Of a stretch of 19,294 nt of DNA, positions 1 to 5,741 are shown in pieces; position 1 is the first letter of the stretch; each line of letters starts with the position of its first letter. The notes under the pieces were generated by a model that searched no databases, was not told the origin of the DNA, and was given only the letters and a program-made list of their open reading frames with translations. The stretch covers positions 1-19,294 of the forward strand of contig JAJYGL010000217.1 in NCBI GenBank assembly GCA_021790625.1. Reading direction: 5' to 3'. The position numbers were made by a program, and so were the translations under genes. The stretch comes from Pseudomonadota bacterium (lineage in GTDB: Bacteria; Pseudomonadota; Gammaproteobacteria; Burkholderiales; Sulfuriferulaceae).

Positions 1-1
1 C

Positions 2-67
2 GGCTTGCCGATCAGCGTTGAGTTGGCGCGTTGTGTCGCTGGTCGTGTCGCTGAACAGGGAGAATAA
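2..67 (+). CDS. possible C-terminal end of an upstream gene (partial)
   Basis: An open frame enters from the left edge and stops at TAA 65-67, giving about 21 residues that include PISVELARCVAGRVAEQGE. The other two forward frames also stop within the first 80 bases, so this is chosen only because the residues look protein-like. The family cannot be identified. The stretch 68-180 holds nothing I can recognise. Confidence 0.2.
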   Translation, partial: GLPISVELARCVAGRVAEQGE

Positions 68-180
68 CCTTTGATCGCGCGTCACGCCTTGCATTGCATC
101 CCGCCAGGCCACCGTCGTGACCATGTGGGAATAGATCAGCGGTTCTCTAACTTGCAAACTCAGCAATAATCCGGCATTAT

Positions 181-206
181 TATGACTATAGGCATATGAC
201 TATAGG
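181..206 (+). promoter_or_regulatory. direct-repeat operator candidate of the phd-PIN module
   Basis: TATGACTATAGG occurs twice, at 181-192 and 195-206, a 14-bp period. The second copy runs into the ribosome binding site (AGGA, 204-207) of the antitoxin that starts at 215. Phd-family antitoxins usually autoregulate by binding short repeats at their own promoter, so this is the likely operator. A -10-like TATTAT lies at 178-183. The repeat is seen; the operator role is inferred. Confidence 0.5.
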
Positions 207-214
207 ATAATAGC

Positions 215-451
215 ATGGGTAATAATCAAATATCAAAATCCGAGTTCAAAATAAAGGCGCTTGAGTATTTTCGTCAGGTTGAAGCATCCGGTGAAAGCAT
301 CATCGTGACTGATCACGGCAAACCCGCATTGGAAGTGCGCCCGTATCGCGACACGGCTCGCGCTCCCCTCGATATACTGCGTGGTTCAATGGTACGCTAT
401 GATGATCCAACGGAACCTGTGGCAGAGAATGACTGGGATGCAGCTCAGTGA
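215..451 (+). CDS. Phd/YefM-family antitoxin
   Basis: This is a 78-residue protein with the Phd/YefM layout: an N-terminal DNA-binding part in which a helix (SKSEFKIKALEYFRQVEASG) leads into the strand IIVTDHGKPALEVRPY, typical of the family's 'ivItrhGkpva' core at about residues 28-43. The C-terminal half is acidic (DDPTEPVAENDWD), as expected for the flexible tail that wraps the toxin. The ATG is preceded by AGGA seven bases upstream. The stop TGA overlaps the GTG start of the PIN-domain toxin by four bases (GTGA), so the two are translationally coupled. It should neutralise that toxin and repress its own promoter through the direct repeats at 181-206. Confidence 0.85.
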   Translation: MGNNQISKSEFKIKALEYFRQVEASGESIIVTDHGKPALEVRPYRDTARAPLDILRGSMVRYDDPTEPVAENDWDAAQ

Positions 452-843
452 TTGTCCTTGATACGCATATTCTTGTATGGTGGGTAACGGGCGATGCGGC
501 GCTGAGCGAGGAAGCGAAGGCCGTGATTGAACGCGAGCAGAATGGTGGCGAAATTATCGTTTCTGCCATCTCGGCTTGGGAAATAACCATGTTGGTTGAA
601 AAAGAACGGCTTGTACTGTCAATGGATGTCAGCAAGTGGCTTGCCACCGTTGCGGAAATTGAGGGAGTCAAGTTTCTTCCGGTAGACGTTGACATTGCAA
701 ATAAATCGGTTGTGCTACCAGGAGAATTCCACAAAGACCCGGCAGATCGCATGATCGTGGCGACCGCGCGCAAATTGGCTGCTCCTCTGGTGACGAAGGA
801 TGAAAAAATAAAATCTTATCCACACGTAAAAACGATTTGGTGA
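448..843 (+). CDS. PIN-domain ribonuclease toxin (VapC-like)
   Basis: A 131-residue PIN-domain protein, the usual size for a type II TA toxin. It begins at GTG inside the antitoxin stop region (GTGA overlap). The acidic residues expected to bind Mg2+ are visible: Asp5 in MIVLDTH, Glu45 in SAWEITML, Asp100 in DPADRMIVATA, and Asp118 in VTKDEK. Known relatives paired with Phd-like antitoxins cleave RNA, often tRNA or rRNA; the target here is unknown. No truncation or frameshift is visible, and all four acidic positions are intact, so the toxin is probably active. Bases 844-1002 downstream contain no gene. Confidence 0.88.
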   Translation: MIVLDTHILVWWVTGDAALSEEAKAVIEREQNGGEIIVSAISAWEITMLVEKERLVLSMDVSKWLATVAEIEGVKFLPVDVDIANKSVVLPGEFHKDPADRMIVATARKLAAPLVTKDEKIKSYPHVKTIW

Positions 844-1002
844 GTTTATGGCGAAGCAAGATTCGCCTGATCCGGGTACAACGTCATGGCAATGGTTTTA
901 TTTGACCACGCGGCAATGCAAGTTAACTATATGATTGTTTTTATTATTAACACACTTTATTGAAAAATTTTTATGAAAATTGCGGGGTTTGAACAGTAGA
1001 GG

Positions 1003-1029
1003 CTCTATCATTGAATAGAGAGGTTTTTT
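1003..1029 (+). terminator. weak intrinsic terminator candidate
   Basis: CTCTAT (1003-1008) and ATAGAG (1015-1020) form a perfect six-pair stem around CATTGA. A six-T run follows at 1024-1029 and another T run at 1034-1039. The stem is AT-rich and short, so termination efficiency is uncertain. It would end transcription from the PIN toxin module before the Ser/Ala-rich gene. Confidence 0.35.
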
Positions 1030-1129
1030 CCTGTTTTTTCGTGCGTTTGAATAATTAGAACTCTGCAATAATCTCGGCATAGAGGGGAAATTGTCGGTTT
1101 TTAACCCAACGTCTGCGGAGATATCAATC

Positions 1130-1864
1130 ATGAGTTTTATCAATAGCATGCCAAGCCAAAATATCCCGTCCTGGCAACAAACAGCCGGATCAAATCAGCA
1201 GATCGGCGGCGCGAGCGGCAATACCGGTGGTGGCGTGGGTCAATCCGGTTTTCTTGGCGGAATCGTGCGAGCGCTCGAACAAAGCCTGACTGGCGCGTCG
1301 GCCACATCTTCTGCTGCAGCTACATCCAGCACAGCATTATCCAGCACGGCGTTATCCAGCAGTTCAGCCTCATCTTCAGGCGCAATCCAGACCACGCAAA
1401 ATCAGGAAGCCGCAATGCAGGCGTTCTTGCAAAACCTGTTTGCATCACTTGGGCAGGCAAATAATGCGTCATCCAGCGCGAGTGGCACAGCTCCCAAAGA
1501 TACTTCAGCACTATCCGGAATACAAGCAGCTTCATCTACATTAGCAGTTGACGGGCATCATCATGGCGGAGGCTCGCACATGACTGCCGATATACAGGGT
1601 TTGCTTCAGCAGATGGCATCCAGCAATCCCAGCGCTTCCAGTACATTGAGCAGCACGTCGAGTAGCGTGCAGAGCAGCGGTCCCGCCTCATTAAACCAAC
1701 TCGATTCCAGCTTCCAGAATCTGGTTAGTGCTTTTAATGTCTCGCAAGGGCAAAGCGTATCAGCAAACAATACACCAACATTGCAATCATTCCTGCAAAA
1801 TCTTTACCAAAGCATGAGCGGAGCACAAAGCGCCAACGGATCGATAGTCAGTACCCAGATTTAA
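1130..1864 (+). CDS. Ser/Ala/Gln-rich low-complexity protein, unknown function
   Basis: I do not recognise this family. The 244-residue product is dominated by Ser, Ala, Gly, Gln, Asn and Thr. It has no cysteine, one Trp, no obvious N-terminal signal peptide and no membrane segment. Short hydrophobic/Gln helices recur between the disordered Ser/Ala tracts: MQAFLQNLFASL, DIQGLLQQM, SSFQNLVSAF and LQSFLQNLYQSM. A GHHHGGGSH patch at about residues 143-151 could bind metal. ATG 1130 is preferred over in-frame TTG 1091 because GGAG (1117-1120) sits about nine bases upstream. The composition (Gly/Ser-rich, Cys-free, no signal sequence) recalls harpin-type proteins exported by type III secretion, but this is only a resemblance and no secretion gene is nearby. 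It stands alone between TA modules, with no operon partner. Confidence 0.7.
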   Translation: MSFINSMPSQNIPSWQQTAGSNQQIGGASGNTGGGVGQSGFLGGIVRALEQSLTGASATSSAAATSSTALSSTALSSSSASSSGAIQTTQNQEAAMQAFLQNLFASLGQANNASSSASGTAPKDTSALSGIQAASSTLAVDGHHHGGGSHMTADIQGLLQQMASSNPSASSTLSSTSSSVQSSGPASLNQLDSSFQNLVSAFNVSQGQSVSANNTPTLQSFLQNLYQSMSGAQSANGSIVSTQI

Positions 1865-2019
1865 CGGCGGATTACTGCATTCATTCCATTGCCATAAGCA
1901 AAATACGGAGGGTAATCTTCCCCATTTTCAGTTTGGCTAGAAGTGGAGTTACGCCACCATGGGCTGTGGTTTCGATATTCACGAAATGCTCGGTACCAAG
2001 ATGCGCGCATTATTTCTAG

Positions 2020-2051
2020 ATCTGACCCCAAGCATCTGACCCCAAGCATCT
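2020..2051. repeat. tandem 14-bp repeat with CTGACCCC core
   Basis: ATCTGACCCCAAGC is present twice head to tail (2020-2033, 2034-2047), followed by a partial third ATCT. It abuts the stop codon of the ParE/RelE-type toxin on the minus strand. The CTGACCCC core also occurs at the right ends of the 118-bp elements near 17.3-18.9 kb (AGACCTGACCCC). The rest of 1865-2019 contains no gene that I can support. Confidence 0.6.
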
Positions 2052-2391
2052 ATGCGCCAAGCAGTCTTCTTTCCAGCACTGACTGCATATCACGGCGCCC
2101 ATCAGCAATCAGGTAGATGATGACATGGTTGCCTGTGACACGGTAGATCACGCGGTATGACTTGAAGAAGGTCTGGCGATATTCCTTGATCCCAAGGCCG
2201 ACTAGTTCTTTCGGATAGCTACCGCGTTCCGGGAATTTCGACAGGCTCTCCACAACGCCCACCAACTCATCCAACACGTAGTTGGCGTTGGCTACGCAGT
2301 CGAATTTGGAGATGTAGTCGTGGATGGCCTCCAAGTCCTGCTCAGCACCCTCGGTGAGCAGAACTTCGAACTTGGCAGGTTTGCCTGCCAT
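2050..2391 (-). CDS. ParE/RelE-superfamily toxin
   Basis: A 113-residue basic protein with the ParE/RelE fold pattern. N-terminal helices contain EQDLEAIHDYISKF, followed by LDELVGVVESLSKFPERGSYPKEL, then the strands EYRQTFFKSYRVIYRV and HVIIYLIADGRRDMQSVLERRLLG. The start is placed at ATG 2391; a longer frame to 2493 runs across the antitoxin gene and is not credible. The ATG overlaps the stop of a three-codon mini-ORF that itself overlaps the antitoxin stop. ParE members poison DNA gyrase and RelE members cleave mRNA on the ribosome; the sequence alone does not settle which applies. It pairs with the antitoxin immediately upstream (2402-2677). Confidence 0.87.
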   Translation of the reverse strand: MAGKPAKFEVLLTEGAEQDLEAIHDYISKFDCVANANYVLDELVGVVESLSKFPERGSYPKELVGLGIKEYRQTFFKSYRVIYRVTGNHVIIYLIADGRRDMQSVLERRLLGA

Positions 2392-2401
2392 CAGCCTGCC
2401 A

Positions 2402-2677
2402 TCAGACTGTGGCTCGCTTGGCGCGAAGGCGGGCGACGACGTCAGCCACGGGTTTGACCTTGCCAGCGGCAACATCCTGATTGCCCAGAGCAAGGATTTT
2501 CAGGAGCGCCAGTGTTTCTTGCGTCTCTTCGTACGAGGCGACGTCTTGCAAGACAGCCTTGGCCTCACCGTTTTGGGTGATGACTATGGGTTCACGCTGC
2601 TCCGCTAGGTGCGTCAGAATCTTGGCAGCGTTGGCTTTGAGATAACTGATCGGTTTAACTTGTGATGAGTAGCGCAT
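2402..2677 (-). CDS. Phd/YefM-family antitoxin of the ParE/RelE-type toxin
   Basis: A 91-residue antitoxin. The N-terminal Phd/YefM DNA-binding region is clear: KPISYLKANAAKILTHL followed by REPIVITQNGEAKAVLQDV. A helical, charged C-terminal tail ends in DVVARLRAKRATV and should bind the toxin. ATG 2677 (MRYSSQVK) is chosen because GGAG lies about eight bases upstream. A longer frame to 2764 has an untypical N-terminus and would run over the presumed promoter. The stop TGA (2404-2402) overlaps an ATG in the arrangement TGATG. A palindrome at 2697-2714 upstream is the likely autoregulatory operator. Confidence 0.87.
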   Translation of the reverse strand: MRYSSQVKPISYLKANAAKILTHLAEQREPIVITQNGEAKAVLQDVASYEETQETLALLKILALGNQDVAAGKVKPVADVVARLRAKRATV

Positions 2678-2696
2678 GGTCGTGCTCCAAGTAACG

Positions 2697-2714
2697 AAGA
2701 CTGAATATAGTCTT
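2697..2714 (-). promoter_or_regulatory. palindromic operator/promoter of the phd-parE-type module
   Basis: AAGACTGAATATAGTCTT is a perfect inverted repeat (AAGACT / AGTCTT) with a six-base centre. On the minus strand the centre reads ATATTC within CTATATTC, giving a -10-like TATATT. It ends 19 bases before the antitoxin ATG at 2677. Binding by the antitoxin would cover the -10. The palindrome is seen; the regulatory role is inferred. Confidence 0.5.
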
Positions 2715-2864
2715 TTTATGGGCTCATGGCAAGATGTCTGAAATGGATGCAGTCGCGCCATCAAGCCGCTGAAGGCGATGATTTACCAGCCGTACTGTAA
2801 TATCCTTGTTCGCCACCAATACCTTGGCCATGGCCGCATAACGCTACTTCTGGTTCCGATGGAT

Positions 2865-2878
2865 TTGGGGGGATTACC
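2865..2878 (+). repeat. 14-bp direct repeat flanking yefM-yoeB, copy 1
   Basis: TTGGGGGGATTACC here is identical to 3569-3582 and in the same orientation. The pair brackets the complete yefM-yoeB module. It could mark insertion or recombination boundaries, or be chance. The surrounding stretch 2715-2895 has no convincing gene. Confidence 0.45.
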
Positions 2879-2895
2879 ATTCCGAGCGAAACGCC

Positions 2896-3150
2896 TCAAT
2901 AATGAAAACGTAACTGGGCAATTAGCAGCGCATCACCCTCAACGCGATAGATTATGCGATGTTCGTCGGTGATGCGGCGGGACCAGAAGCCTGATAACGC
3001 ATGCTTCAAAGCTTCCGGTTTTCCTACGCCAGAGAAGGGTTCGCGTTGGGTCTCGCGAATCAGTTTGTTAATGCGTTCAACCATACGCTTGTCCTGTTTT
3101 TGCCAGTAGAGGTAATCATCCGATGCCTCGTCCGCAAAAATCAGCTTCAC
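2896..3150 (-). CDS. yoeB: YoeB ribosome-dependent mRNA interferase toxin
   Basis: An 84-residue protein that matches Escherichia coli YoeB in length and over most of its sequence, including DDYLYWQ, INKLI, KPEALKH, LSGFWSRRIT and the C-terminal RFHY. The catalytic residues known for YoeB are conserved at the same numbers: Glu46, Arg65, His83 and Tyr84. YoeB binds the ribosomal A site and cleaves mRNA at translation initiation and within codons. It starts with GTG overlapping the yefM stop (GTGA), so translation is coupled to the antitoxin. It appears intact and active. Confidence 0.96.
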   Translation of the reverse strand: MKLIFADEASDDYLYWQKQDKRMVERINKLIRETQREPFSGVGKPEALKHALSGFWSRRITDEHRIIYRVEGDALLIAQLRFHY

Positions 3151-3398
3151 TCGGCCAGCTTCCGCTCAACGCCCTTGCCAACGTTCAGTTGCGTGGTTGC
3201 CGAAAGAATGCGCTTGGCGTTGGCCGGTGTGCGCAAGAGGTACGCAGTTTCTTCAAGGGCTTTGAAATCTTCAAGTGAGAGCATCACTACGGCTTGTTCG
3301 CCGTTGCGAGTAATGATCAAAGGTTCGTGGTTGTTGCAAACTTTATCCATGGTGCTGGCAAGGTTTGCGCGAACAGTAGTGTAGGTCATTGCATCCAT
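3147..3398 (-). CDS. yefM: YefM antitoxin
   Basis: An 83-residue antitoxin closely resembling E. coli YefM: TYTTVRANLASTMDKV, EPLIITRNGEQAVVMLSLEDF, and the diagnostic LEETAYLLRTPANAKRIL, followed by a toxin-binding tail. ATG 3398 is chosen because GGGGAG sits six bases upstream; ATG 3389, three codons further in, is the alternative. YefM neutralises YoeB and represses the operon together with it. Two TGTACA-like boxes lie just upstream at 3415-3432, matching the operator architecture known for this family. Confidence 0.96.
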   Translation of the reverse strand: MDAMTYTTVRANLASTMDKVCNNHEPLIITRNGEQAVVMLSLEDFKALEETAYLLRTPANAKRILSATTQLNVGKGVERKLAE

Positions 3399-3414
3399 GC
3401 TGACTCCCCAGATA

Positions 3415-3432
3415 TGTACGTTTTACTGTACA
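3415..3432 (-). promoter_or_regulatory. yefM-yoeB operator: two TGTACA-type boxes
   Basis: TGTACG at 3415-3420 and TGTACA at 3427-3432 have centres 12 bp apart, and together form the inverted repeat ATGTAC-N8-GTACAT on the minus strand. In E. coli the YefM-YoeB complex binds paired palindromes with TGTACA cores spaced 12 bp centre to centre, so this is almost certainly the autoregulatory operator. The box nearer the gene is one base off consensus. Confidence 0.8.
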
Positions 3433-3568
3433 TCAAAAAATATGGATTGTCTAGCATGCCATCAGAGTCAATGGGGCTCGATCGATGGGGTCTAGCTTTG
3501 TAGCGAAAGGCGTCAGGATCGTCAGCAGTTTTTGTTAATGCTGGGGCAAGTCATTGCCTGGTGGATTG

Positions 3569-3582
3569 TTGGGGGGATTACC
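3569..3582 (+). repeat. 14-bp direct repeat flanking yefM-yoeB, copy 2
   Basis: TTGGGGGGATTACC is identical to 2865-2878, same orientation, 704 bp apart. The two copies enclose the YoeB/YefM genes and their operator. Confidence 0.45.
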
Positions 3583-3646
3583 GGATTACCTGGCAGGTAG
3601 GGGAGTGTGCGCCTGCGCGGGCGCTCGCGCGGTATAAGGTACGGCG

Positions 3647-3655
3647 TGTTATAAT
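3647..3655 (+). promoter_or_regulatory. extended -10 promoter for the acyltransferase gene
   Basis: TGTTATAAT matches the sigma-70 extended -10 consensus (TGnTATAAT) exactly. No good -35 lies 17 bp upstream, as is common for extended -10 promoters. Transcription would start near 3662, just ahead of the acyltransferase start codon candidates (3690 or 3723). It is the only strong promoter I see for the polysaccharide locus. Confidence 0.55.
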
Positions 3656-3722
3656 TGCCATTGGTTAACAAGCGACGCACTAGCGTGATGTGTGTGCCAC
3701 ACCACGCTTCATTAAATTCCAC

Positions 3723-4811
3723 ATGCCTGCAATTTATGCTTTTCTGATTACCGCGATGGCGCTTGGCGCAGGCTTTTTGCTGTCTACCATTGAGCAACCA
3801 CGAATATATGCGCGCTTCCGTAACCTGGATGGGTTGCGTGGCATGGCCGCAGTTTTTGTCATGATTCATCATTCAGCATTGTGGTATCGCTACCAGACCG
3901 AGAACAAATGGTATACCTCCAGCGCGTTCTACACTCATCTGGGAGAAGGCGCTGTAGTCATTTTTTTTATGCTGACCGGTTTTTTGTTCTGGGGGAAAAT
4001 TCGCTCGAGTGCGCATATTGACTGGCAACGTTTGTACCATTCCCGATACAGGCGAATCATGCCGATGTATTTGTTTTCGATCATTTTGTTGCTTGCAATT
4101 GCATTATTCAGCCAGTATCTGACACTCATTCATCATGCTGGCGAGATTGTCGGTGATTTCTTGCTGTTCAGATCTTCTTATTTGTGGAGGGATTATCCTG
4201 ATATTTCTCTTATTGATGCCGGGGTGACATGGACACTCGCCTACGAATGGTTTTTTTATTTTAGTTTACCCGTACTTGCCAGTTTTTTATACAAGACGCC
4301 TGCAAACCGTCGTTATTGGTTATTTGTTTATGCGTTACTCCTTATACTGGGTTTCTTTCGCATCTGGCACTTGCACGCCAAATTTTTAATGTTGTTTGTT
4401 TACGGTGCTATTGCATTCGAATTGACGCGTCATCCTCGTATTGCGCCTTTACGTCAAGTCATGGTTAGTTGGAAAGGCACTATGCTGATTCTGCTGTGTT
4501 CTGTTATTGCCATTTATCATTACGAAAATGCCTACGAAACCGGCGCTTCTTTTTTATATGCCGTGATCTTTATTGTCATCGCGCAAGGTAATAGTATATT
4601 CGGATTGCTGGAAAGCAATGCGACAAAGATACTTGGAGACATTTCCTATAGCATATATCTTCTGCATGGTATTGTTTTGTATTGTCTGTTCCATGTTTTT
4701 CACCCGGCAACATTGTCAGGACATTGGTTAGTTGCCGCAGGCGCAATTTTATGCACAATACTGGTATCCAATGTAACCTATTTAAAGGTTGAGCGGGTAT
4801 TCATGGCGTGA
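3723..4811 (+). CDS. acyltransferase-3 family membrane O-acyltransferase
   Basis: A polytopic inner-membrane protein of 362 residues (373 if the GTG at 3690 is used). Neither start has a clear ribosome binding site. The family hallmark NLDGLRGMAAVFVMIHHS is at about residues 34-51; Arg39 and His50 fit the R-x10-H motif implicated in acyl transfer. SRYRRIMPMYLFSI follows, and ISYSIYLLHGIVLYCLFHVF near the C-terminus is also typical. About ten hydrophobic segments are visible. No SGNH domain is fused. Members transfer acyl groups, commonly acetyl, to sugars of O-antigens, capsules and exopolysaccharides, so it probably decorates the glycan made by this locus. The gene looks more AT-rich than the methyltransferase and aminotransferase genes that follow, suggesting a separate origin. 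Confidence 0.9.
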   Translation: MPAIYAFLITAMALGAGFLLSTIEQPRIYARFRNLDGLRGMAAVFVMIHHSALWYRYQTENKWYTSSAFYTHLGEGAVVIFFMLTGFLFWGKIRSSAHIDWQRLYHSRYRRIMPMYLFSIILLLAIALFSQYLTLIHHAGEIVGDFLLFRSSYLWRDYPDISLIDAGVTWTLAYEWFFYFSLPVLASFLYKTPANRRYWLFVYALLLILGFFRIWHLHAKFLMLFVYGAIAFELTRHPRIAPLRQVMVSWKGTMLILLCSVIAIYHYENAYETGASFLYAVIFIVIAQGNSIFGLLESNATKILGDISYSIYLLHGIVLYCLFHVFHPATLSGHWLVAAGAILCTILVSNVTYLKVERVFMA

Positions 4812-4965
4812 GTGTGTGATATTGAAGCTGCATACTGGACGATGTGCAATCAACGGTATCTGACACGGTTATTTCGGCATCGCGATGCCAGTCCGCAACA
4901 TGCGATTGCTTTAACAGACGTGGCTACACGTAGCAACTTTGTTTACAAGAGGGAGGCACATTTAG
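4812..4965 (+). other. spacer with a possible gene remnant
   Basis: Directly after the acyltransferase stop, and in the same frame, an open frame continues to 5132, running out of frame under the next gene. Its first 50 residues include RHRDASPQHAIALTDVATRS, vaguely like the N-terminus of AMP-binding (acyl-CoA synthetase-like) enzymes. There is no ribosome binding site and no continuation of such a domain. It may be the scar of a deleted gene or a chance reading. Confidence 0.2.
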
Positions 4966-5739
4966 GTGGAGATGCAAACTTACTGCACAGTCTGCGAACG
5001 ATCGGGCGTCAAGTTCGCCCCGCTGCCGGATTTTTACCGCCATACTGCGATGCGGCATGGTTTTCGTCATTTTGGTCGCGCGGAAACGATCGCGTTGGAC
5101 AGCTATTCCTGTTCGTCATGCGGCGCATCTGACCGCGAACGGCTGTATGCTTGGTGGCTCAATGACCAGATCAAGACCGGCCGACTGAGAAAAGGCCAGC
5201 GCGTGCTGCACTTCGCTCCTGAAGGGCCTCTGTCGAAAAAGATCCGCCGGCTCGGTATGTTCGATTACAAGACGGCGGATTTCATGATGCCGGGTGTCGA
5301 TTTCAATATCGATATCATGGACATTCCATTCGAAGACGAAAGCTTCGAATTTTTCATCTGCAGTCACGTGCTGGAACATGTGGTTGACGACAACTTGGCG
5401 GTAAGTGAATTGGCTCGCATCACGCACCGGAACGGGTGTGGTATTCTGATGGCGCCTATCTGTCTTGACATCAGCGAAACATTCGAAGATTCATCGGCCA
5501 CCTCTGAGTCGGAACGCTGGCGCCTGTTCGGTCAGAATGATCATGTACGGCTGTACTCGCACCAGGGTTATGTCAATACACTTGAATGCAATGGCTTTTC
5601 CGTGCAACAATTGGGGGTTGACATCATCGGCCGTGAACTGTTTGTACAACTTGGCTTGTCGCAGACCAGTATCCTGTATATCGTTACCAAAACGCCACCA
5701 CTCAACAACACTTGGAATCCTGCAAGCAGGCACACCTGA
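4966..5739 (+). CDS. zinc-ribbon SAM-dependent methyltransferase
   Basis: A 257-residue class I methyltransferase. The N-terminus has a zinc-ribbon-like pair, C7-x2-C10 and C49-x2-C52. The SAM-binding motif I is VLHFAPEGPLSKKI (about 80-93), an unusual version of the G-rich loop. VDFNIDIMDIPFEDESFEFF and SHVLEHVVDDNLAVSELARI follow (the methyltransferase-11 'vlhHv.d...l.E..Rv' signature). The GTG at 4966 is preferred over ATG 4972 because GGGAGG (4951-4956) is nine bases upstream. It is the first gene of a close-packed run (next gene starts two bases after its stop). By context it should methylate a sugar or a glycan intermediate; the acceptor cannot be told from sequence. Confidence 0.85.
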   Translation: MEMQTYCTVCERSGVKFAPLPDFYRHTAMRHGFRHFGRAETIALDSYSCSSCGASDRERLYAWWLNDQIKTGRLRKGQRVLHFAPEGPLSKKIRRLGMFDYKTADFMMPGVDFNIDIMDIPFEDESFEFFICSHVLEHVVDDNLAVSELARITHRNGCGILMAPICLDISETFEDSSATSESERWRLFGQNDHVRLYSHQGYVNTLECNGFSVQQLGVDIIGRELFVQLGLSQTSILYIVTKTPPLNNTWNPASRHT

Positions 5740-5741
5740 CT

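Larger units (their letters stand above)
3399..3722. other. intergenic region between yefM and the acyltransferase gene
   Basis: This divergent spacer has no supported protein gene. It holds the yefM operator (3415-3432), the second 14-bp direct repeat (3569-3582), a GC-rich stretch around 3610-3630 that can pair GCGCG with CGCGC, and an extended -10 promoter at 3647-3655. The part from about 3433 to 3568 shows nothing recognisable. Confidence 0.6.

Noticed and set aside
300..773. 157-codon ORF on the minus strand
   Set aside because: It lies antisense across the Phd antitoxin and PIN toxin, both of which have clear family motifs and coupled starts. Its translation has no recognisable domain.
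2778..2972. 64-codon plus-strand ORF between the TA modules
   Set aside because: It overlaps the 3' end of yoeB in antisense and has no ribosome binding site or recognisable features.
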